Translations under genes and position numbers: made by a program
Origin: CAZPXZ01 sp965219495
GTDB taxonomy: Bacteria; Pseudomonadota; Alphaproteobacteria; Rhodobacterales; CAZPXZ01
DNA: 64,000 bases
NCBI GenBank assembly: GCA_965219495.1
Contig: OZ244777.1
Span: forward strand, 2,790,001-2,854,000
Reading direction: 5' to 3'
Shown here: positions 36,844 through 44,978 of the stretch, piece after piece
Layout of the letters: each line of letters opens with the position of its first letter
How positions within the stretch are numbered: position 1 is the first letter of the stretch
The notes under the pieces: generated by a model
What the model was told of the DNA's origin: nothing
Databases searched by the model: none
What the model saw: only the letters and a program-made list of their open reading frames with translations

Positions 36844-38513
36844 GGGCGCTGTCCCTCCGGCCCGGCATCCGGAACGAGCGCATCGAAAAGCACCTGTGCA
36901 GGGTGCCGCGCCTGGCGGCCCGTACCGCCCTTGATCTGCTGGCGGCAGCTGACGCCAGCGGCCACGATTTCCGTGGAGGGCGGGGCTGCCCGGACCGCTG
37001 GCAACAGGGTGACTTCCGCCGCCTCAAGGGAGCGTTCATAGTGCTCGCGCTCGTAACCGTTCGAACCCGCCATGCCACAGCAGGTGGTCGGGATTTCCTC
37101 GATCCGCCCTGCGCCCGTCAGCGAAAGCGTTTCCATCGCAGGGCCGATCCCGATCATCGCTTTCTGGTGGCAGTGGCCATGCAACAGGATGTTTTCGGGT
37201 TTGCCCGAAGTGGCGAGTTGGAACCGGCCGGCGCGCGCCTCCGCCGCCACGAACTCCTCGAAGGTCAAGACGGCATCGGCCACCAGCCTCGCATCGTCAC
37301 TGTCCACGAGTTCGGGATAGTCCATCCGGATGGTCAGCACGCAGCTTGGCTCGAACCCGATGATCGGCGTGCCTTGCCGGGCAATCGGCGCCAGTATGCG
37401 AACATTGTGCGCGGCGACCGCGCGCGCCTGGTCTTCGGTCCCTTCGGACAGCATGGGCCGGCCACAGCATTTTCGACCGTCTGCGAGGCGAACCCGATAG
37501 CCCGCCGCTTCGAGCACATGGGTCGCGGCCATCCCGATTTCCGGTTCAAGATAGGTCACGAAAGTATCGTGGAACAGGACGATCAGCGGGCCGTCCCCTT
37601 TTGCGACGGGACGCTTGCGGAACCAGCGGTCGAATGGCGTCCTTGCGAAGCTCGGCAGATCGCGCCGTCGGTCAATGCCGAGACCGGCTTCCATCATGCG
37701 CCGCACGGGCGCGAGTTTGGCCGCCGGGTTCACGAGTGGTGCGAATCGGCTGCCAAGCCTGGCGACCGCGTGAATGTTGGCGAAGAGCCTGGAGCGATTC
37801 GATCCGGGGCCGCCCAACCCCTGCTGACGGATCTGGCCTTTTAGCCCTTGGATCGCGCCTTCGAAGACCCGAATGCCGTTCGGGCATACGCGGGAGCACT
37901 GTTGGCATCCGACGCAATGTCCGATTCCTCCGAGATCGAGCGCCGCCTTGGCGCGGTCGCCCTCGTCGCGCGGGTCGAGAGCGAATCGTGCGAGCTGGAC
38001 CATGGGAGCGGGTCCCATGAAATCCGTGCCATTGGCGGGACAGGCGGAAACGCAAAGCAAGCATTCGATGCAGTGCATGGTTTCCGCCGCCGCTTGCAGG
38101 TCCGGGCCGGTAATGGCTTCAGGGAAGCCGGCGTAGGGCCGTTTACGCTGGATCCAGGGCTGAAGGGTCTGGACATTGTTGAAATAGCCGGAGCGGTCGA
38201 TCACCAGATCCCGGATCACCGGAAAGCCGTCGAGCGGGCGAACGGTCATATCCCGGGCCACCGGTTCCCAGCATCCCAGCGTCTGGCGGCCGTTGACCAT
38301 CACTCCACACATGCCACACTTCTTCACGCCGCAGAACCATTGGTAGGCGATGCTTTCGCCGAGTTCCTCCACGACGTAGTCGAGCGCCTCCAGCACCCGC
38401 ATTTCCTTCGTGTAGGGAACTGAAAAGGTCTCCGTATGCGGGGCGTCATCGCGGGAGGGGTCAAACTTTTGAACGGTCAGCGAAAGGAGGTCGCCAACCT
38501 GCAAACCGGACAT
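36840..38513 (-). CDS. fused Fe-S / CCG-domain protein (TfrB-like: SdhB joined to HdrB)
   Basis: About 557 residues in three parts. Residues 1-120: plant-type [2Fe-2S] domain with Cys61, 66, 69 and 81. Residues 140-215: two 4Fe-4S motifs, CIECLLCVSACP (148-158) and CVGCQQCSRVCP (200-210). Residues 305-550: a CCG region with KCCG (349-351), EPSC (391), HGHCHQ and TTCCG (478-480), as in HdrB and GlpC. The same fusion occurs in methanogen thiol:fumarate reductase subunit B. Start ATG 38513 behind GGGAGAA; upstream frame to 38768 is not protein-like. With the flavoprotein it forms a soluble electron-transfer pair. Confidence 0.9.
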   Translation of the reverse strand: MSGLQVGDLLSLTVQKFDPSRDDAPHTETFSVPYTKEMRVLEALDYVVEELGESIAYQWFCGVKKCGMCGVMVNGRQTLGCWEPVARDMTVRPLDGFPVIRDLVIDRSGYFNNVQTLQPWIQRKRPYAGFPEAITGPDLQAAAETMHCIECLLCVSACPANGTDFMGPAPMVQLARFALDPRDEGDRAKAALDLGGIGHCVGCQQCSRVCPNGIRVFEGAIQGLKGQIRQQGLGGPGSNRSRLFANIHAVARLGSRFAPLVNPAAKLAPVRRMMEAGLGIDRRRDLPSFARTPFDRWFRKRPVAKGDGPLIVLFHDTFVTYLEPEIGMAATHVLEAAGYRVRLADGRKCCGRPMLSEGTEDQARAVAAHNVRILAPIARQGTPIIGFEPSCVLTIRMDYPELVDSDDARLVADAVLTFEEFVAAEARAGRFQLATSGKPENILLHGHCHQKAMIGIGPAMETLSLTGAGRIEEIPTTCCGMAGSNGYEREHYERSLEAAEVTLLPAVRAAPPSTEIVAAGVSCRQQIKGGTGRQARHPAQVLFDALVPDAGPEGQRP

Positions 38514-38847
38514 GAACCGTTCATTCTCCCGGCGCTTGTACTGAGGGATCGGGGAACCCTTCCGTGCTCCGTTGTGAGGAGTCTTGTGCCACTGCTGGCG
38601 GACTGCGCGGAATCGCGCCGGACCGCTGCGGGTGATTGTAGCAGGACCGATACTGCTGTCGAGAATTCCGGAAACCTGATGCATGGAAAGAGGAGTACGG
38701 CAACTTCGCCGTCGCGCGTCATGTTTCTCCGGATAAGGAGTCAAAGAAGACGTCATAGAATTGTTCAAGAGTTGTATTATATACTGTGATATATGTATTC
38801 ATACTGTCAATGAGTGCGTCAATTAGGAGAACAAGTAGGGACGGGTC
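38514..38847. promoter_or_regulatory. divergent, AT-rich control region between the TfrB-like gene and fic
   Basis: The right half (about 38755-38815) is strikingly AT-rich for this window, with overlapping TATA-like blocks (TATTATATACT, GATATATG, TATTCATACT). It faces both the minus-strand oxidoreductase/ABC run and the plus-strand fic gene, so promoters for one or both are expected. I cannot assign exact hexamers. AGGAGA at 38826-38831 lies upstream of the fic start. Confidence 0.45.
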
Positions 38848-40041
38848 GTGGATTGGGATCAGTTCGCATTCGACTGGACTTTGCGCGGGGCCTACCCGAT
38901 TCGGGAGCTCATCGCGATCGAAGCGCAGAAACTCTCGGCGCAGGACCTGGTCTTGCCGCCTGAATGGCGCGCGCAATTGCAGGAACTCAACCGGGTGCGA
39001 GCGGTTCGTGGGACCATGGCGTTGGAAGGGAACCCGATATCCGAAGCGGAAATCCCGCACTTGCTGGAATCGGCCGAATCGACTTCCGGCGCCGTGTCGG
39101 CGCCTGCGGCAACCCGGGAACAAACGGCGATCAGGAACGCCGGACTCGCTCAGGATTGGGGAAGGAGCCGGTTTGGCTCGAATTCCAATCCATTGTCGGT
39201 TTCGGACATTCTCCATATGCACCGCTTGATCACCGGGCGTTTGGACATGGAGAACAGTCCTCCGGGGCATTTCAGGCGGGTCGACGTTTCGGTCGGGGCG
39301 CCCGAGCTTGGCGGCGTTCATCGAGGCGCTCCGCATGAAGACCTTCCGCGCTTGATGGAAGGTTTCATTGCGTTCTTGAACTCTCCGAAGATGCAAGCGC
39401 AGCATCCGGTCATATGTGCGCTTCTGGCGCATTTCTTCCTGGCGACGGTCCATCCCTTTGCCGATGGAAACGGACGCGTTTCAAGGCTGGTCGAGGAAGG
39501 AATACTGGTTCAGTCGGGCTACGGTGTACCCGGGTTTTTTGGGCTGTCGAACTTCTATTGGAGAAACGAATCCGGCTACAAGACGGCGTTACAGAAATGT
39601 CGGGAGAGACAGCCCTTCGGCGTTACGCCCTTTATTCGGCTCGGGCTGGAGGGAGTCGCGCGGGAACTCGAGGGCATAAACAATTTCGTCAAGAACAAGC
39701 TCTACCGAATTGTTTACAGGGACATGCTTTCGCGCCTCTGCAACGAAAGGGTTGGACAGCGCCGGCGCACGATCCATCAACGGGAGTACAATCTCCTGGA
39801 CTACCTGATCGCGCAGACAGAACCGATTGATCCGTTTTCCCGCACACCGTCAAGGCGGATCAAGTTCTCGGAGCTCTATAACTCACCATTCATCAGGCAG
39901 GTATACAGGGATGTAACCAGGCGCACATTCTGGCGTGAACTGGAGCGCTTGTCGGGCATGAAGTTCATCAAGTTCAATAAGACCGGAGAACCTGACGGAC
40001 CGACCGTCGAACTGGATCTCGACGCAGTGGGAATGTACTAG
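38848..40041 (+). CDS. Fic-domain AMP-transferase with N-terminal inhibitory helix
   Basis: A 397-residue Fic protein. The active-site loop HPFADGNGRVSR (202-213) is complete: His202 base, Asp206 metal ligand, Arg210. Upstream, TMALEGN at 56-62 matches the class II inhibitory motif (S/T)xxxE(G/N) with Glu60 expected to block ATP, so activity should be self-repressed. The C-terminal 120 residues look like a winged-helix extension seen in standalone bacterial Fic proteins. GTG start at 38848. Target protein is unknown; it may act as a toxin-like regulator or modify host or own proteins. No separate antitoxin is needed for class II. Confidence 0.93.
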   Translation: MDWDQFAFDWTLRGAYPIRELIAIEAQKLSAQDLVLPPEWRAQLQELNRVRAVRGTMALEGNPISEAEIPHLLESAESTSGAVSAPAATREQTAIRNAGLAQDWGRSRFGSNSNPLSVSDILHMHRLITGRLDMENSPPGHFRRVDVSVGAPELGGVHRGAPHEDLPRLMEGFIAFLNSPKMQAQHPVICALLAHFFLATVHPFADGNGRVSRLVEEGILVQSGYGVPGFFGLSNFYWRNESGYKTALQKCRERQPFGVTPFIRLGLEGVARELEGINNFVKNKLYRIVYRDMLSRLCNERVGQRRRTIHQREYNLLDYLIAQTEPIDPFSRTPSRRIKFSELYNSPFIRQVYRDVTRRTFWRELERLSGMKFIKFNKTGEPDGPTVELDLDAVGMY

Positions 40042-40395
40042 GCTTCCGCTTGCCCGCTCGCCGTGACGGCGCGGTTCTTGTTGAAAACCGCGCAAGCCGT
40101 GGCGAAGCAGCGGTCGCCGGACCGATTGTCTGCTGTTCTCAAGGTCGATCTTGGGCGGAAAAGCTCGGCTGTTACTCGATTGTACCCTGCATGAACGGCT
40201 GTCGTTGGCGAGGCCCACCTTGGCAGCGCCGCGATTGTACGAAATGACTGTTGATCGCGGAGCCGCCCCGAATGGTTCCCCGCCGTCAGCGAATCTCCCG
40301 TTTCTTCGGTCCCTCCCCGCACATTCGTTGAGATGTTCCAGCGCTCCGCTCACGCAACGCCCGGGACCTGCCGGTTTCAGGTACGCACTTTGTGT
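40042..40395. other. gap between convergent genes
   Basis: No supported gene. A small GCCG-TGA-CGGC stem at 40060-40070 lies just after the fic stop. Frames on both strands are arginine-rich and look non-coding. Confidence 0.45.
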
Positions 40396-41988
40396 TCAGC
40401 AGGAGAATTTCACATTGCCGATCGTGATTTCCACACAGTTTCCTGTGGATCCCCCTTGCCGCGAATCTTCGTTGTCGGGTGATTCGGTCGTCCCTTGCCT
40501 GATTGTCTTGTTCAAGGTGTCTACGAGGTTTTGCAACGGATTCACTGGCGCTTGTCTCCGTTGCTCTGATTCCCGGATTTCTTGTTGTCGCAACTCCGCG
40601 GCCTGGCGTTCTGCGCCCCGGCTTCGCTGGTACTGGCGCTCCTTTCCGGCCATCGTTCCCCGGCTGGGATCATCCAGGCAATATGCCTCTCCGTAGATGT
40701 TCTCCACCGCAACAACATCCCCTCGTCCATTCGGAGACCTGCACTCATGCCACCAGACACGGCCTTCCACGGCCGCTGCCGCAGAATCGTTCGGCCTCAC
40801 ATACCAGCCGCACGTATAATCCATGCTGTCGGTTGAACGGCAGGCGCCCTCATCGCGCCAGATGACATCGATTCCGACTCGACATCGATTCACCCAGGTG
40901 GCCGTGGTCTTGCTGTGTCTCTCTACGCTCAGGCACGCGCCAGACTCGGGTTCCGGCGACTCGCCTTCGTTGCGTTCCCCGTCATCCCAGGTAATCGTCA
41001 CGGATCCCGGTTGGCCGGTGTCCGGGCTTGGGCCTTCGCCGATGTCATTCTCTTCAAAGGTGATCTTGCCGGGGGTCGTATCCTGACTGGAAGAAGTGCT
41101 TCCGGCGGGTGCGACCGCGGTCAGGAGCGGCGCATAGACGAACGCCTCCTTTCCTTGCACCTGGATCCGAAACCATTCCCCGATTTCACCCGTTACCAAA
41201 ACGGGCTCACCCACTTCGAGCAGGCCGACCCTGTCGAACTCCGTACCCGGCCCGCTGCGCAAATTGGAGCGCTTCACCGCCCACATGTTTCTGTTTGCAT
41301 TCAGGACGTCATGTTGCAGGGGCGCCGTCTCGGCCTGATCGTTGCATACCGTGTGTTCGATCCTGCAGGAATACACCTGACCCGGGGGTCCACCCTGATC
41401 GCGGCGGTAGTCTGGCTGGAATCGGCAATTTTGCAGCGCATCGCGTTCAGCCGCAGTTCTGGACGATCCTGCAGCCGCCCCGAAAACACATTCGCGGAGG
41501 CCGCTGCCGTAGTCCCGAAAACCTTGGGCGTATGCCCCGCACGCCTTGAAATCGATCTCGTGGTCGCATTCCGCTCCTTGCGCCCGGGTTTCACATTCAA
41601 ATATGGCTTCACTGATCGCCTCGAGGGTGGATGACTGATTCGACGAGTATCCCACTGCGAGAGAGCGGCAAATCCGAGGTCTTGGTTTTTCGGCCGGCGG
41701 CGCCTCAACCGCTATGGCGCCCCACGTTGCACGATCTTGCCTGCTTTGGGCGATCGTCCAAGTTTCGCTACCCGCCGCATCGTCAACCATCGTTGCCCAT
41801 CCCAAGGGCGTGGTCTTGCGCGTGTTCTGTAAGCCGTGACTTTCGATTGCCGACAGGAGGGCGTTTCCGCTTCCGATTTCGCTCGCATATGTCGCCCCGA
41901 AAGTTCGGGGCGCAGCGATTGCATAGCTGGCCACGTTTGCCAGAACCGCCAACGTAGAGGCGGCCAAAAGCAATTTGTCCTTGGTCAT
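40396..41988 (-). CDS. secreted protein with DUF4189-like and SH3b domains
   Basis: About 530 residues with a signal peptide (MTKDKLLLAASTLAVLANVASYAIA). Next comes a DUF4189-like part: TWGAIAV, then LAVGYSSNQSSTLEAISEAIFEC with cysteine-rich surroundings. A bacterial SH3 domain follows (about 245-300: NLRSGPGTEFDRVGLLEVG...GEWFRIQVQG), which usually binds cell wall or ligands. After an acidic, proline-rich linker there is a cysteine-rich region (CLSVERHSKTTATWVNRC...ACRS...CGWYVRP) and a glutamine/arginine-rich tail ending in CVEITIGNVKFSC. About 20 cysteines suggest a disulfide-stabilised periplasmic or extracellular protein. Confidence 0.8.
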   Translation of the reverse strand: MTKDKLLLAASTLAVLANVASYAIAAPRTFGATYASEIGSGNALLSAIESHGLQNTRKTTPLGWATMVDDAAGSETWTIAQSRQDRATWGAIAVEAPPAEKPRPRICRSLAVGYSSNQSSTLEAISEAIFECETRAQGAECDHEIDFKACGAYAQGFRDYGSGLRECVFGAAAGSSRTAAERDALQNCRFQPDYRRDQGGPPGQVYSCRIEHTVCNDQAETAPLQHDVLNANRNMWAVKRSNLRSGPGTEFDRVGLLEVGEPVLVTGEIGEWFRIQVQGKEAFVYAPLLTAVAPAGSTSSSQDTTPGKITFEENDIGEGPSPDTGQPGSVTITWDDGERNEGESPEPESGACLSVERHSKTTATWVNRCRVGIDVIWRDEGACRSTDSMDYTCGWYVRPNDSAAAAVEGRVWWHECRSPNGRGDVVAVENIYGEAYCLDDPSRGTMAGKERQYQRSRGAERQAAELRQQEIRESEQRRQAPVNPLQNLVDTLNKTIRQGTTESPDNEDSRQGGSTGNCVEITIGNVKFSC

Positions 41989-42392
41989 GTGCGAAACCCG
42001 CGAACTCAACTGAATTAGTATCTGGCTGGTTATTGACTTGCAATAGAATTCAGGAAACCGCGCAGGAGTATCCCACGCTTTGAGATTCTTGTGAATTGCG
42101 GACGGATTTTAGAGAATTCGCAACGCTGGCGTGAATCTGAACGGCTTGGGCGCCGTTCGAGGTCTTGCTGCGGAGCTGATCTGTCCCGTTTTGGCTTCCG
42201 TGCATTGCCGTTCCGAGTTTCCGCTCGATCGTTATCGGTGTTTGCCCCGGAGCGCTGCCGCCGGTGATTCCCTGGCGCGGTTTGCGGGATCGAGGGGCGC
42301 AGCGAAAGGCGCCGATTTACGCGGCGGCAGGCTTCGGGGCGCTCTGGCGGGTTCCCCGACCGGGAGGCGGGGATTGGCGGGGAAGGCCGGGT
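41989..42392. other. gap left of the ISAs1-type element
   Basis: Besides the promoter at 42015-42043, the segment 42060-42392 has no supported gene. It should contain the 3' end of the ISAs1-type element, but I could not identify its inverted repeat. Confidence 0.4.
42015..42043 (-). promoter_or_regulatory. predicted sigma-70 type promoter for the SH3b-protein gene
   Basis: On the minus strand TTGCAA (42038-42043) and TACTAA (42015-42020) are separated by exactly 17 bases and lie about 27 bases before the gene's ATG. Spacing and sequence fit a sigma-70 promoter; there is no experimental support. Confidence 0.45.
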
Positions 42393-44120
42393 TCAGGGCG
42401 ACAGCAGCGCCGTGAGCGCGTCCCGGCGCTGCAGCGCGAAGTGCCGGGGCGCGGAAGCGAAGCTTTCGAACGGGATCTTGTGGATGATGATGGCGAGCGC
42501 GAGGTTGGTGCAGATGGCATTGTTGGCGGGCGTGAAACCGGCGCGGGCGAGGCAGGCGTCTTCGGCGAAGGTCTGGTCGCGGATGTGATGATTGACTTTG
42601 ACCGACCCGTGGCCGCGGTTCCAGGCGAGGAACTGTTCCGGGGAGGCGCGTTCCGCCGGCGCCGAGGTGATGCCATAGGCGTGTTCGATGCTGGTTTCCC
42701 CGGTTCCGTTGCGCCTTGCGTCGGTGCGTTCGCGGGTGACGCGGAACATCTGCGCGACGTGCGGGTAGTTGAGCAGGCGCGGCAGCGGCGTCAGCACCTC
42801 GATGCGGCGTTGCTCGATGCGGCCGTGCGCCTTCTCGATCTTCTCCTCGAACCGGCCGCTCGCGGTGCGCTCCCAGTCGATCGTTTCGAGAGCCTTGCGG
42901 GTTTCCGGAGCGTTGTCCTTGACGCTCATCAGATAGTCGGCGCGATGGATTTCGACGATGGCGCGGGCAGTGTCGCGGGTGGTGTGCAGCGCGTCAAGGG
43001 TCATCACCCGGCCCTCCACCGGCGCCTGTTCGAGCAGCGTCCGCACGGCCGCGATCTCGCCGCCGTCGTCGTGATCGTTGAGGGTCGCAACCGGCATCCG
43101 GGTCGCGTGTTCGACCAGGGTCGCGGTCTCGAAGTGCCCGTCTCCATTGCGGTTCGCGCCGCGAATGCGCTTGCCGTCGATGGCGATGGCGCGCGCGAGC
43201 TGCAGCCGCGGCGTCGTGTACCGCTGCAATGCAGCCTCGACCTCTTCGGGGTCGAGGGAAGCGATCACCCGGTGCAGGGTCGACTTCGAGACCGGAACGT
43301 AGATCCTGGTCTTCGGGTTCTTCCAGGCGCCGATCGCCTCCAACTCCCGCTGGCTCAGCTTCTGCGCGTACTCGGCGGCGGCGACCGGCCCGCGCATGTT
43401 CGCGAGCCGCGCCAGAATGTAGACCGCAAGCACCGAGGCGACCGTGTGCTTGCGGCCCTGGCCGCGCCGGAAGTCCGGGATGCCGGCAAGCTCTTGGTAC
43501 AGCGAGCGCATCTCGCCCGGCGCCTGGCCGGCAGCGCCCTTCGGCTCCCACCCGGCCGGCAGCGGCGCAGGGTCGCGCAGGCGTCGGCAGGCGTCGCGCC
43601 GCAACGGGTAGATGTAGAACTCCTTGGGGCGCCCGTGGGCGTCGGTGTAGCGGCCATTGTGGCGCGCGAACCCCCGGGTCAGGCCGAGATACCGCCAGTT
43701 CCCGGCCGCGTACACCGTGCCCTCGAACCGCGCCGGGTCCACGAACGTCTCTGCGAGCAGAATCGGGTGCCCATACTGCTCTTGCCAGTCGGCGCTCAGG
43801 CGACGCAGCATCGCCGCCATCGCAAACGACCCGAGGCGCGAAAAAACTCCCTTGCCGCCAAGCACCACGAACCGGGAATTGTTCGCTATCAAGTGCAGGC
43901 GCCGCCACCGGACAGCGCCCTTCCACCCGACCCAGAGGTCCCGGTGCCGACTCTTCAGCGCGCAGGACTGCCAGCCGGCCAGCGCGATCCACTGGCCCGC
44001 CCACTCGATGACGTAGCGCAGGCCGCGGCCCGCAAACCGCTTGAAGCCAAGGTAATGATGCGCCTCAACCAGCGCGTCCCAGCGCACCCGCTCGTCCGGC
44101 CGCGCAAGGCGCACCACCAC
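42393..44120 (-). CDS. DUF4338 (DruA-like) domain fused to ISAs1-family transposase
   Basis: A 575-residue fusion. Residues 10-185 match DUF4338, the domain of Druantia protein DruA: HHYLGF (21-26), a NNSRF motif (80-84), ETFVDPARFEGTVYAAGNW (124-142) and KEFYIYPL. Residues 205-575 are a complete ISAs1-type DDE transposase: IPDFRRGQGRKHT, catalytic Asp315 in AIDGKRIRG, Asp376 in TLDALH and Glu520 in TFAEDA. Ordinary ISAs1 transposases lack the first 200 residues. The frame is intact. GTG start at 44120 (three GTG codons in a row); no ATG is available before an upstream stop. I did not find its terminal repeats. Confidence 0.92.
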   Translation of the reverse strand: MVVRLARPDERVRWDALVEAHHYLGFKRFAGRGLRYVIEWAGQWIALAGWQSCALKSRHRDLWVGWKGAVRWRRLHLIANNSRFVVLGGKGVFSRLGSFAMAAMLRRLSADWQEQYGHPILLAETFVDPARFEGTVYAAGNWRYLGLTRGFARHNGRYTDAHGRPKEFYIYPLRRDACRRLRDPAPLPAGWEPKGAAGQAPGEMRSLYQELAGIPDFRRGQGRKHTVASVLAVYILARLANMRGPVAAAEYAQKLSQRELEAIGAWKNPKTRIYVPVSKSTLHRVIASLDPEEVEAALQRYTTPRLQLARAIAIDGKRIRGANRNGDGHFETATLVEHATRMPVATLNDHDDGGEIAAVRTLLEQAPVEGRVMTLDALHTTRDTARAIVEIHRADYLMSVKDNAPETRKALETIDWERTASGRFEEKIEKAHGRIEQRRIEVLTPLPRLLNYPHVAQMFRVTRERTDARRNGTGETSIEHAYGITSAPAERASPEQFLAWNRGHGSVKVNHHIRDQTFAEDACLARAGFTPANNAICTNLALAIIIHKIPFESFASAPRHFALQRRDALTALLSP

Positions 44121-44289
44121 ATCGCGCAGGGAAAACCCTTCCGGCGTCTCCCGAAACAGCGCCGCGCCATCGTTTCACTCTTCCATATGCCCATCAGTAC
44201 ACCAACCGGCGCGAAAAAGCCAGCAACAAATGCAACTGCCGATGAGTACAGGGACGAATCGTGGCAAACTCTTAGCGTGGGATCGCCCT

Positions 44290-44978
44290 GGCTCGCCGGA
44301 ACGCCCGCGGGCACACTCCGGGATACCGAGGCGCGGTGGGATGCCTGGGCGTCGACCTGGTGCAGTCCGGCCCTCGGGGGACCGTCCGCCGCGAACGCCT
44401 GTTCGGGACCGGCGGAACTCCACGACCGCGACCTGATGCCGGAATCGCTCTTCGGAACGCCCACGCTTTCGGATGGATTCTCTCGCGCCGCCGCCAGGAG
44501 CTGAGGGGCGAACATTGCCTCGGCGTCGGCCCCTGACCCGCTTCCGCTCGGGAAGGCGGAGAGCTCCGTAGCTCGGCAACTCATCCTGGACCACCGGGCC
44601 AATTCCGCGCGGGCGGCGCTGGCGGCCGGAACCTTCGCGTCGCTTTACGGACTTCGCGTGCCCGCGGTCCGGCTTGAGGACTGGGCCGGCGCGGTCCTGC
44701 CAACCGGCGCCCAACGGCCAGACGGCCCGCTCTCCAGGCAGGAACTCCTGGAGATCCTGGCTTCTCGGCGCTTCGAGAATCCGGACTGGCATGTGCGCCT
44801 GCAGTCCATGACGCCGGAAAACCTGCTTCGCGAACTCGTGCACTTGCAGGCGGTGGATCTGACGGTCGCATACGAACGATGGATCCTGGACCAGCGCCGG
44901 GCCGCGATGGAAGCTGCCCGGCTGGCGATGGCGGCGGAGGACCGGCGCGAGGCGCTGGGACCGGCGGGCGCGGCTTGA
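44290..44978 (+). pseudogene. decayed gene upstream of the DotA/TraY-like gene
   Basis: One reading frame carries coding-like sequence on both sides of a TGA at 44502-44504: before it RWDAWASTWCSPALGG and LMPESLFGTPTL, after it SARAALAAGTFASLYGLRVP and a helical end (ENLLRELVHLQAVDL). The frame then reaches its stop overlapping the next gene's likely TTG start. Position directly before a DotA/TraY gene suggests a partner of an I-type conjugation system (TraW/TraX position), but I do not recognise the family. The left end is lost at or near the ISAs1-type element. Confidence 0.5.

Noticed and set aside
42264..44504. Very long open frame antisense to the ISAs1-type fusion
   Set aside because: Arginine- and proline-rich translation typical of the complement of a GC-rich gene; the minus strand has a complete transposase with catalytic residues.
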